Positions 1 through 8,037 of a stretch of 50,173 nt of DNA are shown here, piece by piece. Origin of the DNA: GCA-2683825 sp965662355 (GTDB lineage Bacteria; Planctomycetota; UBA1135; GCA-002686595); the NCBI GenBank assembly GCA_965662355.1, contig CBFIHP010000030.1:1-50173 (forward strand), in the 5' to 3' direction. Under the pieces are notes generated by a model, which saw only the letters and a program-made list of their open reading frames with translations, searched no databases and was not told the DNA's origin. Within the stretch, counting starts at the first letter, position 1, and every line of letters begins with the position of its first letter. The translations under genes and the position numbers were made by a program.

Positions 1-147
1 GTGGAATTGTTGGATGTGTTGGGTGTGGATTCGGGGCGGGTTGCGGTGGAGAGGAATCGGGAGTTGGTCAGGAAGGGGGCCCTTGGGGGGGTGGTGTTGG
101 AGGATGGGGATGAGTTGGAAGTGGTGACGTTGGTCGGGGGCGGCTAA
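1..147 (+). CDS. thiS: ThiS sulfur-carrier protein, 3' part
   Basis: The reading frame is open from base 1 to TAA at 145-147 and gives 48 residues. It ends in VTLVGGG, the flexible Gly-Gly tail of ThiS, which is adenylated and then thiocarboxylated to donate sulfur for the thiazole ring of thiamine. VAVERNRELV and LEDGDELEVVTLVGGG match the beta-grasp core. ThiS is normally about 65 residues, so roughly 15-20 N-terminal residues lie left of the window, although the first codon is GTG and could be read as a start. thiG follows 157 bp downstream, the usual partner. Codon use is odd: Gly is mainly GGG and Leu mainly TTG, and the plus strand is almost free of C, unlike the GGC/CTC-rich genes that follow. 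Confidence 0.85.
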   Translation: MELLDVLGVDSGRVAVERNRELVRKGALGGVVLEDGDELEVVTLVGGG

Positions 148-209
148 ATCGGGGGCGGGTGAATCGGGGGGTGAGTTTGGGTGGGAGCGTGAGTATCGAG
201 TTTTGCGTT

Positions 210-236
210 GGGAGTGCTTGTTCGATCCCCACTCCC
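210..236 (+). other. Inverted repeat in the thiS-thiG spacer
   Basis: GGGAGTG at 210-216 is the exact inverse of CACTCCC at 230-236, with a 13-nt loop. It sits in the 157-bp spacer between thiS and thiG. No T-run follows, so it is not a typical intrinsic terminator. It could be an attenuating or processing stem in a thiSG transcript, or chance in a G/C-skewed spacer. Nothing else is recognisable in 148-304. Confidence 0.3.
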
Positions 237-304
237 GCCTTGGGTCCCACACCACGGCCCCGTATCCTCTCCCGAGTGCCTGAAACACTCACCCCCTCGA
301 CCCC

Positions 305-1156
305 ATGACCGACCCCCTCGCCGACGCACCCCTCGAGATCGCCAGCCACTCCTTCAAATCGCGCCTATTCGTAGGGACCGGCAAGTACGCCGACCTCGAA
401 ACCATGGAGCGCGCCCATACCGAGTCCGACACCGAGTGTGTCACCGTCGCCCTTCGTCGCGTCAACTTGGATGCTTCGAAAGGGCCGAGCCTTCTCGATC
501 ACATCGATCGATCGAAGATCTCCCTGCTTCCGAATACCGCCGGTTGTTTCGATGTCGAGTCCGCACTGCGGACCGCGCGACTGTCTCGTGAGCTTCTCGA
601 TACCCCGCTCATCAAGCTCGAGGTGCTCGGTGACGAGAAGACCCTTCTGCCGGATCCGGTCGGTACGCTCGAGGCGACCAAGGCGCTCGTGGAGGAGGGG
701 TTCGAGGTTTGGGTGTATACCTCTGACGATCCGCGGCTGGGCGTGCGCTTGGCCGAGCTGGGGGCGGCGGCGGTCATGCCGGCCGGTTCGCCGATCGGTT
801 CGGGGCAGGGGGTTTTGAATCCCAATGCGATTCGCATCTTGCTCGAGCTCGTGGATGTGCCGGTGATCGTCGATGCAGGCGTCGGGACGGCGAGTGATGT
901 GGCGGCGGCGATGGAGCTCGGTGTGGATGGGGTTCTCTTGAACACGGCCATCGCTTGCGCGCGCGAGCCGTTGCGCATGGCGGCCGCCATGCGGGATGCG
1001 TGCCGTGCGGGGCGTCAAGCTTATCTGGCGGGTCGCATTCCAAAGCGCCTGTACGCGAACGCGTCTTCTCCCACCGATGGACTCATCGGGACCGGGGTCA
1101 TCGCACCGGCCGCCCGAAAAGGCACGCCCGTCTCGGGTGAAGGGGCGCACGCCTGA
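305..1156 (+). CDS. thiG: Thiazole synthase ThiG
   Basis: 283 residues. ThiG builds the thiazole phosphate ring of thiamine in the cytoplasm from 1-deoxyxylulose 5-phosphate, dehydroglycine and the ThiS thiocarboxylate. The TIM-barrel signatures are present: SRLFVGTGKY near residue 19, LLPNTAGC near 74, and IKLEVLGD at 103-110, where Lys104 is the Schiff-base lysine. These are followed by MPAGSPIGSGQGVLN, VIVDAGVGTASDVAAAMELG and DGVLLNTAIA. Length is slightly above the usual ~255-265 because of a short N-terminal extension and a polar tail. The ATG has no clear Shine-Dalgarno sequence. It lies directly downstream of thiS, consistent with a thiamine operon that continues left of the window. 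Confidence 0.96.
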   Translation: MTDPLADAPLEIASHSFKSRLFVGTGKYADLETMERAHTESDTECVTVALRRVNLDASKGPSLLDHIDRSKISLLPNTAGCFDVESALRTARLSRELLDTPLIKLEVLGDEKTLLPDPVGTLEATKALVEEGFEVWVYTSDDPRLGVRLAELGAAAVMPAGSPIGSGQGVLNPNAIRILLELVDVPVIVDAGVGTASDVAAAMELGVDGVLLNTAIACAREPLRMAAAMRDACRAGRQAYLAGRIPKRLYANASSPTDGLIGTGVIAPAARKGTPVSGEGAHA

Positions 1157-1182
1157 ACGCGCCCCTGGAGGAAGAGGCGGGT

Positions 1183-1953
1183 TTGTGGCAAGCCGGTCTC
1201 GTGCTCGCTTCGAGCGCCATTGCCTTGGTTCCGCTGGCGCTGAGCTTTGCTCGCCGGATCGCGCCGCGCCAAGGCGTGTTCTTCGCGCGCTGGGGATTCT
1301 CCCACGTGGCGTTTCTACTTCTATCCGGCGTCGTTCTTCTTGGACTCGGTCCTCTGGTCATACCGGGCGACGTTTCGAGCACGACGATATCGCTCGCCCG
1401 CACGGTGTTGTTGATGGGGGGACTCGCGGCCATCGTGCTCGGCTTGGCGAGAAAATTGCATCCCGAGGGAATCGGAGCCCTGGGATTTGCCAGGGGCGGG
1501 AACGTGCGTGCCATCGTTGCGGGGGTCGTGGCTTTCGCGCTCGTCTGGCCGGCGCTCTTTGGAGTCATGATGTTGTGGCCTGACCTCGCCCGTGTCCTCG
1601 AGCTGGAGACGGGCGTGCAGCCCGTGCTCGAGGGCATTCTGGCACTCGAGGGTGCAGCACTCGTGGGCGCACTGGTTTTCGCCATTCTCATCGGACCGCT
1701 CTTCGAGGAACTGATCTTCCGTGGTTTTCTCCAACCACTCCTGGTGCAGAACTTTCGCGAGACGGGCGGCATCGTCATCTGTGCCCTGTTCTTCGCTCTG
1801 CTGCACGGTACCCAGGTGCTCTTACCGCTGTTTCTGTTCAGTCTCTTGCTGGGCTGGCTACAAGTGCACACTCACAGATTACTGGCGCCCTATTGCGTCC
1901 ATGTGCTCAACAACGGGCTGACCTTGGCCCTGGCCTTCAGTAACGGAACCTGA
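1183..1953 (+). CDS. CPBP family intramembrane glutamic endopeptidase
   Basis: 256 residues with several hydrophobic segments (about 4-24, 41-60, 70-88, 108-132, 160-172, 195-226). The CPBP (Rce1/CAAX-like, Abi) motifs are intact: EELIFRG (Glu175, Glu176, Arg180), the FALLH motif ending at His208, and HVLNN (His240, Asn244). Such enzymes cleave membrane-embedded or prenylated peptides, and bacterial substrates are mostly unknown. I use the TTG at 1183 because GGAGGAAGAGG at 1167-1177 is a strong, well-spaced Shine-Dalgarno sequence. An upstream CTG at 1153 is also in frame. The gene starts 26 bp after thiG and ends 4 bp before the carbonic-anhydrase-like gene, so it is probably cotranscribed with both. 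The link to thiamine is positional only. Confidence 0.9.
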   Translation: MWQAGLVLASSAIALVPLALSFARRIAPRQGVFFARWGFSHVAFLLLSGVVLLGLGPLVIPGDVSSTTISLARTVLLMGGLAAIVLGLARKLHPEGIGALGFARGGNVRAIVAGVVAFALVWPALFGVMMLWPDLARVLELETGVQPVLEGILALEGAALVGALVFAILIGPLFEELIFRGFLQPLLVQNFRETGGIVICALFFALLHGTQVLLPLFLFSLLLGWLQVHTHRLLAPYCVHVLNNGLTLALAFSNGT

Positions 1954-1957
1954 CGTC

Positions 1958-2497
1958 ATGACGCACTTCCTTCAACGCGGACTGTTCGAAGTACTGGAAG
2001 CAAGCGCAGCCACAGGCGCTACAAGAGCCTACAAGGCCACGAATGCCGTCGTCACCGGGGACGTTACCTTGGGCGAAGACGTGGGCATCTGGTTCTCGTG
2101 TGTACTGCGTGGTGACGATGCCCCCCTGACCGTTGGGCGTCGCACCAACATTCAGGACCTCACGATGATCCACGCGGACACCGGTGTGCCGAACACGATC
2201 GGGGAAGAAGTTACCGTGGGCCATCGCTGCGTCTTGCACGGGGCGACGGTGGGAGATCGGGCCCTGATCGGGATGGGAGCCGTGCTGCTCGGCGGTTCGG
2301 TCGTGGGCAGCGAGTCCATTGTCGCAGCCGGCGCTGTTGTGCGTGAAGGCTTCGTGGTTCCGGCCGGTACGCTCGTCGCCGGTGTACCGGCGAAGGTCAT
2401 TCGGGAGCTTCATCCCACCGAGCGAGAAATGATTTCCGAGAGTGCCGAGGGATACGTGCGAAAGATACGTCTCTATCTCCCAAACGACCTCGCCTGA
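1958..2497 (+). CDS. Gamma-carbonic-anhydrase-like hexapeptide-repeat protein
   Basis: 179 residues forming a left-handed beta-helix of hexapeptide repeats (VVTGDVTLGEDVGIWF to VGDRALIGMGAVLLGGSVV). It belongs to the YrdA/CaiE/PaaY group of gamma-class carbonic anhydrases. The three zinc-ligand histidines are present (His72 in IQDLTMIH; His89 and His94 in VGHRCVLHG), as are the conserved Arg51, Asp53 and Gln66 (RGDD; RTNIQD). Metal binding is therefore likely intact, although many family members have low or no carbonic anhydrase activity. The C-terminus is the usual helix (ERGMIS-like ERE MISESAEGYVRKIRLY region). It is 4 bp from the CPBP gene stop, suggesting one operon. Confidence 0.92.
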   Translation: MTHFLQRGLFEVLEASAATGATRAYKATNAVVTGDVTLGEDVGIWFSCVLRGDDAPLTVGRRTNIQDLTMIHADTGVPNTIGEEVTVGHRCVLHGATVGDRALIGMGAVLLGGSVVGSESIVAAGAVVREGFVVPAGTLVAGVPAKVIRELHPTEREMISESAEGYVRKIRLYLPNDLA

Positions 2498-2651
2498 AGT
2501 CGATCATCGAAGTGATTCCGACCCCGTCCCTGATTACGGGGTAGGTTTACCTTGTCGACCCGCTGCAGCGACCTGCGGCGGATTCGGCTTGGACTCGCAA
2601 CTCGCACCTGCAACTTTGATTCGGGCGCCCACCGGCGCCAAAGCCACTACG

Positions 2652-5009
2652 ATGACGAAGTACCTTGCTATTCAGAAGATGCGCTCGAACCGCATCCAGC
2701 GACCCCTGGGCATTGCCTTGGTTGGTCTCTCTACCCTTCTCTTCACCGCCTGTGGGGGCGGTAGTGGGGGAGGCAACCCGAATGTCCCGGAAGGGCCGAA
2801 CCCTCCGGGCAACTTGCCCTTGGTCGTCGACTTCGGTCTGCGCACCGATCTTCACCTGGGAAGCTCTTTCCTGGGTGACATGGTTCACGCCGACGTCAAT
2901 GGCGACGGTATCGAGGACCTGATCGAATCGAACTTCGGAACGCGCTTCCTGACGATCGCCCTCGGCAACGCTGACGGTACGTTCTCGACGCACCTGGAGC
3001 TCAAGACCGTTGGCCACGGCTTCTCGGTCACGACCGGCGATTTCAACGGCGACGCGCTCGTCGACATCGCGGTCGCCTGCGGCGATCACCAGTCGGGCGC
3101 GCAACAGGCCGTCGAGGTCTTCGTGCAAGGCCCCGGTGTTGTTGAGTTCTCGGGCTCGGCGACCTTCGCCATGAGCGCCGACCCCAAGGAGATCGTCAGC
3201 GGCCCCATGTCCGGTATTCCCGGCTCCGGCGGCCCGGACGAACTCTACGTGGCTGTGCGCCCCGAGCGGCGCGTGCTACGCCTGTCCCTGGACGTCGGGG
3301 GTAACCTCGTCCAGACAGGTGAATTTAACTCGGCCAACCTCGGCTCCGCCGGTGGCCCGTTCTCGTTGGCCCTGATCGACCTCGGCGCGGACAACATGCT
3401 CGACCTCGTCGTTGGCGAAGAAGATGTCGCCGACGGATCTCCCGATCGCCTCGTTCAATTCGCCCGTACCGCCGCTGGCTTTCAGGCTGCGGAACTCGTC
3501 TACATGCCGCTCTACCGCCCGGTCGTCCGGCACGTCGGCGACGTCGATAACAACGGCTTCGACGACCTTGCGGTCGCCCAGCTCGAGGGCACGGAAGTCT
3601 TCCTGTTCGGCGCCAATGCCTCCGGCCTGGCAAGCGGAACGCTCTACCCGCTCGACTTCGGTGGCGAGACCACTTCGCTGCTCTTCACCGACCTCGATGG
3701 CGATGGATTGGCCGAAGCCGTGGGCACGGTGCTCTATCAGAACTCGATCCAGGTTCACAAGGCCTCGGCGCCCCTCGTCTATGACGAACCGACCCACTAC
3801 AACGTCGGCGTGGCTCCGCGCGCCATCGGCATGATTCACCTGCCCGGGGACTCCACTCCGGACTTGCTCTGCGCGAACGCTCAGGATCTTTCCGTGCTGT
3901 TGGGCATGGGGGACGCACGCTTCCGCGGCGCCATTGGTTTCACCACGGGGCAGGGAGCACCGGTTTTCACCGAGGTCGTCGACCTCGACAACGACGGCGA
4001 TCTCGACACCGTTTCGATCACCAATCAACAGCAGGCGCTCGTTATCCAGGAGGGATTGGGTGACGGCACGTTCGTCACGCGCACCAGCCTGCCGCTGGCC
4101 CTCGCCTCGGAGAACGACATCGGCTTCATCGAGCTGATCGACATCGACCGCAACGGCTACCTCGACATCCTCGTCACTGTTTTTGCCGCTAACGAGCTGC
4201 GAGTCTATCGCAACTACGGCGACATCGGAGCCTTCTCGAGCCCCTTGCCCGCGGACATCCACAATGTCGGTAGCGGACCGGTGGGATTCGACCTGGCGGA
4301 TCTCAACAACGACAGCAAGCCGGACGTCATCTTGGCCAACATGAACGACAACTCGCTCGAGCTCTACCTGGGCGCCGGCCAAGGTGAGCTGATTCTGACC
4401 AATACGCTCAACCTCGGAATGAGCCCCGTCGATCTGATCTGCAGCGACTTCGACAACGACGGCGATCTCGATGCGGCGGTTACGGCCAGCGACGCGTCCG
4501 ACAACTTCCACGTCATCGTGATTGCAGGCGACGGCTCGGGGGGCTTGACGATCGTCAACACCTACCCTGTCGACGGTCGCACCGGTGACCTCGGACTGGG
4601 CGACTTCAACGAAGACGGGATGATCGACATCGTCGTCGGTCAGCTCGAGTTGATCCACGACTCGATCTTCCTCTTCTACAACGAAGGTGCGTTGGGTTTC
4701 CGCTCGGAGCCCGTGGTGGTTTCGCCCGGGCCCGGCACGATCGTCGTCGCCGACGCGGACTACGACGGCAACCTCGATCTCATCATCCCGACGACCGAGG
4801 GTGAGTTGCGCATGCTCTTTGGCGATGGCGCAGGCGCCTTCCCGACCATGCTTCCCGCTGACAGGGGCGCCATGCCGATTCCCGAGGATACGACCTCGGC
4901 GAGCTTCGGCGATCTGGATGGAGACTTCCTCCCGGAACTGATCCTGTCTTCTCCGCGGACTCCGTTTACGTGGGTCGGCTACAACACGAGCTTCTCCATC
5001 CAAAACTAG
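2652..5009 (+). CDS. FG-GAP/VCBS repeat lipoprotein
   Basis: About 785 residues. The N-terminus is a lipoprotein signal: basic start, hydrophobic stretch, then LLFTAC followed by a Gly/Ser linker (GGGSGGG). After this the protein is a chain of FG-GAP/VCBS beta-propeller repeats. I count about eleven calcium-loop motifs of the form DxDxDGxxD: DVNGDGIED, DFNGDALVD, DVDNNGFDD, DLDGDGLAE, DLDNDGDLD, DIDRNGYLD, DLNNDSKPD, DFDNDGDLD, DFNEDGMID, DADYDGNLD and DLDGDFLPE. It is probably a calcium-stabilised, lipid-anchored surface or periplasmic binding protein with unknown ligand. The frame extends up to 2442, but that part overlaps the previous gene and lacks a signal. The start is ATG 2652, or ATG 2679, which gives an even more standard lipoprotein signal. 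Confidence 0.9.
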   Translation: MTKYLAIQKMRSNRIQRPLGIALVGLSTLLFTACGGGSGGGNPNVPEGPNPPGNLPLVVDFGLRTDLHLGSSFLGDMVHADVNGDGIEDLIESNFGTRFLTIALGNADGTFSTHLELKTVGHGFSVTTGDFNGDALVDIAVACGDHQSGAQQAVEVFVQGPGVVEFSGSATFAMSADPKEIVSGPMSGIPGSGGPDELYVAVRPERRVLRLSLDVGGNLVQTGEFNSANLGSAGGPFSLALIDLGADNMLDLVVGEEDVADGSPDRLVQFARTAAGFQAAELVYMPLYRPVVRHVGDVDNNGFDDLAVAQLEGTEVFLFGANASGLASGTLYPLDFGGETTSLLFTDLDGDGLAEAVGTVLYQNSIQVHKASAPLVYDEPTHYNVGVAPRAIGMIHLPGDSTPDLLCANAQDLSVLLGMGDARFRGAIGFTTGQGAPVFTEVVDLDNDGDLDTVSITNQQQALVIQEGLGDGTFVTRTSLPLALASENDIGFIELIDIDRNGYLDILVTVFAANELRVYRNYGDIGAFSSPLPADIHNVGSGPVGFDLADLNNDSKPDVILANMNDNSLELYLGAGQGELILTNTLNLGMSPVDLICSDFDNDGDLDAAVTASDASDNFHVIVIAGDGSGGLTIVNTYPVDGRTGDLGLGDFNEDGMIDIVVGQLELIHDSIFLFYNEGALGFRSEPVVVSPGPGTIVVADADYDGNLDLIIPTTEGELRMLFGDGAGAFPTMLPADRGAMPIPEDTTSASFGDLDGDFLPELILSSPRTPFTWVGYNTSFSIQN

Positions 5010-5022
5010 AGGCAGAGGAACC

Positions 5023-5055
5023 AGGCCGATCAACCCGTCCACCACGGGGCGGCCT
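5023..5055 (+). terminator. Hairpin after the FG-GAP gene, possible terminator
   Basis: AGGCCG at 5023-5028 pairs with CGGCCT at 5050-5055, and inside it CCCGT pairs with ACGGG, giving a two-part stem 14 bp after the stop codon. The following bases are A-rich rather than T-rich, so intrinsic termination is uncertain. The rest of the 120-bp gap up to 5129 shows nothing else I recognise. Confidence 0.4.
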
Positions 5056-5129
5056 GTCGAAAACAAAAAGACCTGGGTCGAGCGATAGGTGGCATTGCTC
5101 GATCCTTTCGCGCCGGGTACGGTTCGTTC

Positions 5130-6107
5130 TTGCGAGTTGACGAACCGACGCCCGGCGCATTTTTTTCGGTGATCCTTGCCGCTGGGGCTGGACGCCGAAT
5201 CGGTCGTCTGGGGCAGCGCTACCCCAAGGCCCTGCTGCCGGTGCTCGGTCGTCCCATTATCTCCTGGCAGCTCGAGGCCCTGAAACGCCACGGGATCGAC
5301 GATGCCGTGATCGTCGTCGGGCACCTGGGCGAGAGCATCCGCGCGGCCCTGGGGGACGGAAGCGAGCGGGGCATGCGGCTCGTCTATCGCGAGCAGACGG
5401 AGCCGAACGGTATCGCCCATGCCCTCTCTTTTGCCCAGGATGCGATCGAGGGGCCCTTTGTGCTGCTGCTCGGGGACATCTTCTTTGCGCCCGGGGATCT
5501 CGAGGGGGTGTTGTCTCTTCTACGCGCACAGGACAACCAGGGCGTTCTCGTGGTGCAGCACGAAAGCGACCTGGACCAGGTGCGTAAGAACTTCACGGTT
5601 GAGCTTGCGGAGGACGGCCCACGAGCGGGTTTCGTCGAGCGTGTGATCGAGAAGCCGCAGGATCCCGTGACGACGCTGAAAGGCACCGGGCTCTACGCCT
5701 TCGATCCCGGGATCTTCGATGCGATCGATGGCACTCCGCGCAGCTCCCTGCGCAACGAGTATGAGCTGACGGATGCGATTCAGGTGTTTGTCGATCGTGG
5801 CGCGAAGCTGCGCACGTTCGAGACTTCCGCTCGTGACTTCAACCTTTCCGAGGTGCGCGATCTCCTGCAGCTCAACCTGCATGCCTTGAAGGGCGAGGGC
5901 CTCGAGAATTTCGTCGAGCCCACGGCTTCGGTGGGGAAGCGAGTTCAGCTAGAACGCTCCGTGGTGCTCGCGGGAGCCACCATCGAGTCCAGTGCTCGGC
6001 TGTCCGAGTGCCTCGTCTTTCCGGGCGAGCGGGTCCGAACAGGCGACTACAGCTGCACGGTGTTCGCGGGAGGCTCGTCTATCCGCTGCGAGCCGGGAGT
6101 CACGTAG
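5130..6107 (+). CDS. Sugar nucleotidyltransferase with hexapeptide tail
   Basis: 325 residues. The N-terminal domain carries the nucleotidyltransferase signature VILAAGAGRRIGRL followed by YPKALLPVLGRP (residues 14-42). The metal/sugar site region FVLLLGDIFF and the effector region VERVIEKPQDP and LRNEYELTDAI are also present. Such enzymes activate sugar 1-phosphates as NDP-sugars (RmlA/GlmU-N/mannose-1-phosphate guanylyltransferase class). The substrate cannot be read from sequence. The last ~60 residues resemble an incomplete left-handed beta-helix (VEPTASVGKRVQLERSVVLAG). No ATG is available before the signature, so TTG at 5130 is the only sensible start; its ribosome site is weak. The last 61 bp overlap the convergent LarE-like gene. 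Confidence 0.88.
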   Translation: MRVDEPTPGAFFSVILAAGAGRRIGRLGQRYPKALLPVLGRPIISWQLEALKRHGIDDAVIVVGHLGESIRAALGDGSERGMRLVYREQTEPNGIAHALSFAQDAIEGPFVLLLGDIFFAPGDLEGVLSLLRAQDNQGVLVVQHESDLDQVRKNFTVELAEDGPRAGFVERVIEKPQDPVTTLKGTGLYAFDPGIFDAIDGTPRSSLRNEYELTDAIQVFVDRGAKLRTFETSARDFNLSEVRDLLQLNLHALKGEGLENFVEPTASVGKRVQLERSVVLAGATIESSARLSECLVFPGERVRTGDYSCTVFAGGSSIRCEPGVT

Positions 6108-6865
6108 ACGGCCAGCTCGATCTGTTCGAATGACTCCTCGGCCAGGGCGGCCGCGAGTTCCTGGAAGAGAGCCTGTCCACGCTCGAGTTCGGAGGAGCCG
6201 AGTTCCACCCGAGCGCGCGTACCGTGGTCGCGGACCCTCAGGACCCGAAACCCAAGTGAACGCACCGTCGCCTCGGAGCGTTCGATACGAGCCAACCTAT
6301 CGCGCGTCACGGGCGTGCCCATGGGGATGCGCGAGGATAGGCAGGCCGAGGCCGGTTTGTTGGCCACGGGCAGTCCTTGCTCGTTGGCGTAGCGCCGCAC
6401 GTCGTTCTTCGTGAAGCCCGCCTCGACCAGAGGCGCCACGACGCCGAGCTCCGTGGCAGCACGCCGGCCAGGACGGACGTCCTGCAGGTCGTCGGTGATT
6501 TCACCGTAGGCGATGGTGTGAAAGCCCTGCGCGCCGGCCCAGGCATGCATGGTGTCGAAGAGCACGCGCCGGCAGAAGTAGCAGCGCGCCCCGTCGTTGC
6601 TTCGATACCCGGGCACTTCGAGTTCGCCGGTGGAGACGACGACGACTCTCGCGCCGATCACCTGGGCCACGGCCCGCGCGTCCTGTAGCTCGTGTCTCGG
6701 GAGCGAGGGGGAATCGCCGATCCAGCCCACGGCACGCTCTCCGAGAGCCGCGTGGGCGGCGTGCAGGAGCACAGCGGAGTCGACACCTCCTGAGAGCGCG
6801 CACACGACATCCTCGAGTCCGGAGAGCGCGGCCCCGAGTCTTCGCACGCGTACGTCGTAGCTCAT
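6047..6865 (-). CDS. larE: LarE-like ATP-dependent sacrificial sulfur transferase
   Basis: 272 residues. It is a PP-loop ATP pyrophosphatase with SGGVDS at residues 25-30. The LarE-type features are DGARCYFCRR (Cys95, Cys98), YGEITDDLQDVRPG and NKPASACLSSRIP. Cys175 in the last motif matches the cysteine that LarE sacrifices to sulfurise the nickel-pincer nucleotide precursor of lactate racemase. No larA, larB or larC is visible here, so the real substrate may be another nicotinate-derived or sulfur-containing cofactor. I take ATG 6865; a TTG at 6874 abuts the TGA of the upstream gene. It is the last gene of the minus-strand operon and overlaps tail-to-tail with the nucleotidyltransferase by 61 bp. 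Confidence 0.88.
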   Translation of the reverse strand: MSYDVRVRRLGAALSGLEDVVCALSGGVDSAVLLHAAHAALGERAVGWIGDSPSLPRHELQDARAVAQVIGARVVVVSTGELEVPGYRSNDGARCYFCRRVLFDTMHAWAGAQGFHTIAYGEITDDLQDVRPGRRAATELGVVAPLVEAGFTKNDVRRYANEQGLPVANKPASACLSSRIPMGTPVTRDRLARIERSEATVRSLGFRVLRVRDHGTRARVELGSSELERGQALFQELAAALAEESFEQIELAVYVTPGSQRIDEPPANTVQL

Positions 6866-6874
6866 GTCCTGCAA

Positions 6875-8035
6875 TCAGCGCTGGAAGATCGGCAGCACGC
6901 CTTCCGGAGTGGCCAGCACGAGACAATTGATGGATGTCGCGTAGCAATCGCCGAAGCGCGTTCCGCGCCAACCGCCGTCCTTGCGCTGGGTACGTACGAT
7001 CTTCGCTCGCTCCTCGTCGTACCAGCGTTCGAAATGGCTCGTGTCCGAGAGCTGCCAGAAGGCCTGGGCGATGTAGAGACGTTCGTAGAACGTCCAATCC
7101 GCCGTGCGTCGAACACCTTCTTCGACCAGGCCCAGCCCCGACCAGATGGCGTCGATGGCGCTCTGGATGATCGTGTCGTCATACCGACCCGCCATGTTCA
7201 GTGTTGTGATGGCAGCCCCGGTCAAGGCGACGCTGGAGCGTTCATCACCTAGCTGATAGCGGAAGGTTCCGTCGTCTTTCTGAAGTCGTCGCACGTAGTC
7301 CTCGGCGGTCCGAATCACACCGCCATCGACGCTGATTCCGCTGTTGCGAGCTGCTCGCAGGGCTTGCACGAGACAGATGGTGATCGAGCCTTCGTGCTGG
7401 GCTTCGCGCCGAGGGTTGTAGTACCAACCTCCCTCGGAGCCCTGCGTCTTTTCGATCAAGCGCACGGCCGCGAGCAGCGCGGGGCGAAGGCGTTCCGAGC
7501 CAGTCATTCCATAGGCCTCGGCAAGTGCCAGTGTGCCGTAACCGTGTCCGTGCATCTCGGATTTCAGATCCCCTTGGGCGGAGATGTAGCCGAACTCCCT
7601 TTCGCCCGGGCTCAGGTTGGTGTGGCGCAGGAGGTAGTCGAGGATGCGGTTGACTTCGTTGCCGTACGGTCCACGACCGGGCGTGCTACCGACGGCCATG
7701 AACGCCAGACAGCCGAGGGCGCTGATTCCGACGGGCGCGAATTCCTCGCGGCGTCCATCGGAGACGGGCAGAGCGCCGTCTTCGCTCTCCGTCATGCGCT
7801 TGGCGAGATAGGCGAGACCGTCATCCAGCGAGCGACGCGCAGCGCGTCCGAGGGAATCGTCCTTGTACCAGTAGGGTGCTGGAAGCTCGAGCAGGTGCTT
7901 TTGCACCTGGTCCTTCTCGTCCTCTTCCCTTGCGCTCGCTGCATTGTTCAGGGACCACGCGGGAGGCGGGGTCGTGGCGAGACTCGGGGGGCAGGCAAGG
8001 ACTGCGATGCCCAGGAAGAGAAGAACCTCGCGCAT
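6875..8035 (-). CDS. Secreted prenyltransferase/squalene-oxidase-repeat protein (toroid 2)
   Basis: 386 residues. A signal peptide (MREVLLFLGIAVLACPPSLA) is followed by an alpha/alpha-toroid domain with QW-like motifs: QGSEGGW, QKDDGTF and QRKDGGW. The catalytic DxDD of squalene-hopene cyclases is absent and the protein is exported, so it is not a hopanoid cyclase. A structural or peptide-binding toroid is more likely. It ends in LPIFQR, the same last residues as the paralogue at 14137-15273. The start is ATG 8035, two bases beyond the upstream gene's TGA (8038-8040). It is translationally close to its operon neighbours, between a charged exoprotein and the LarE-like gene. Confidence 0.87.
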   Translation of the reverse strand: MREVLLFLGIAVLACPPSLATTPPPAWSLNNAASAREEDEKDQVQKHLLELPAPYWYKDDSLGRAARRSLDDGLAYLAKRMTESEDGALPVSDGRREEFAPVGISALGCLAFMAVGSTPGRGPYGNEVNRILDYLLRHTNLSPGEREFGYISAQGDLKSEMHGHGYGTLALAEAYGMTGSERLRPALLAAVRLIEKTQGSEGGWYYNPRREAQHEGSITICLVQALRAARNSGISVDGGVIRTAEDYVRRLQKDDGTFRYQLGDERSSVALTGAAITTLNMAGRYDDTIIQSAIDAIWSGLGLVEEGVRRTADWTFYERLYIAQAFWQLSDTSHFERWYDEERAKIVRTQRKDGGWRGTRFGDCYATSINCLVLATPEGVLPIFQR

Positions 8036-8037
8036 CG

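Noticed and set aside
3276..5420. 714-codon open frame on the minus strand opposite the FG-GAP gene
   Set aside because: Val/Asp/Glu/Arg-rich translation with no domain. It mirrors the repetitive Asp/Gly codons of the real plus-strand gene and runs over its end.
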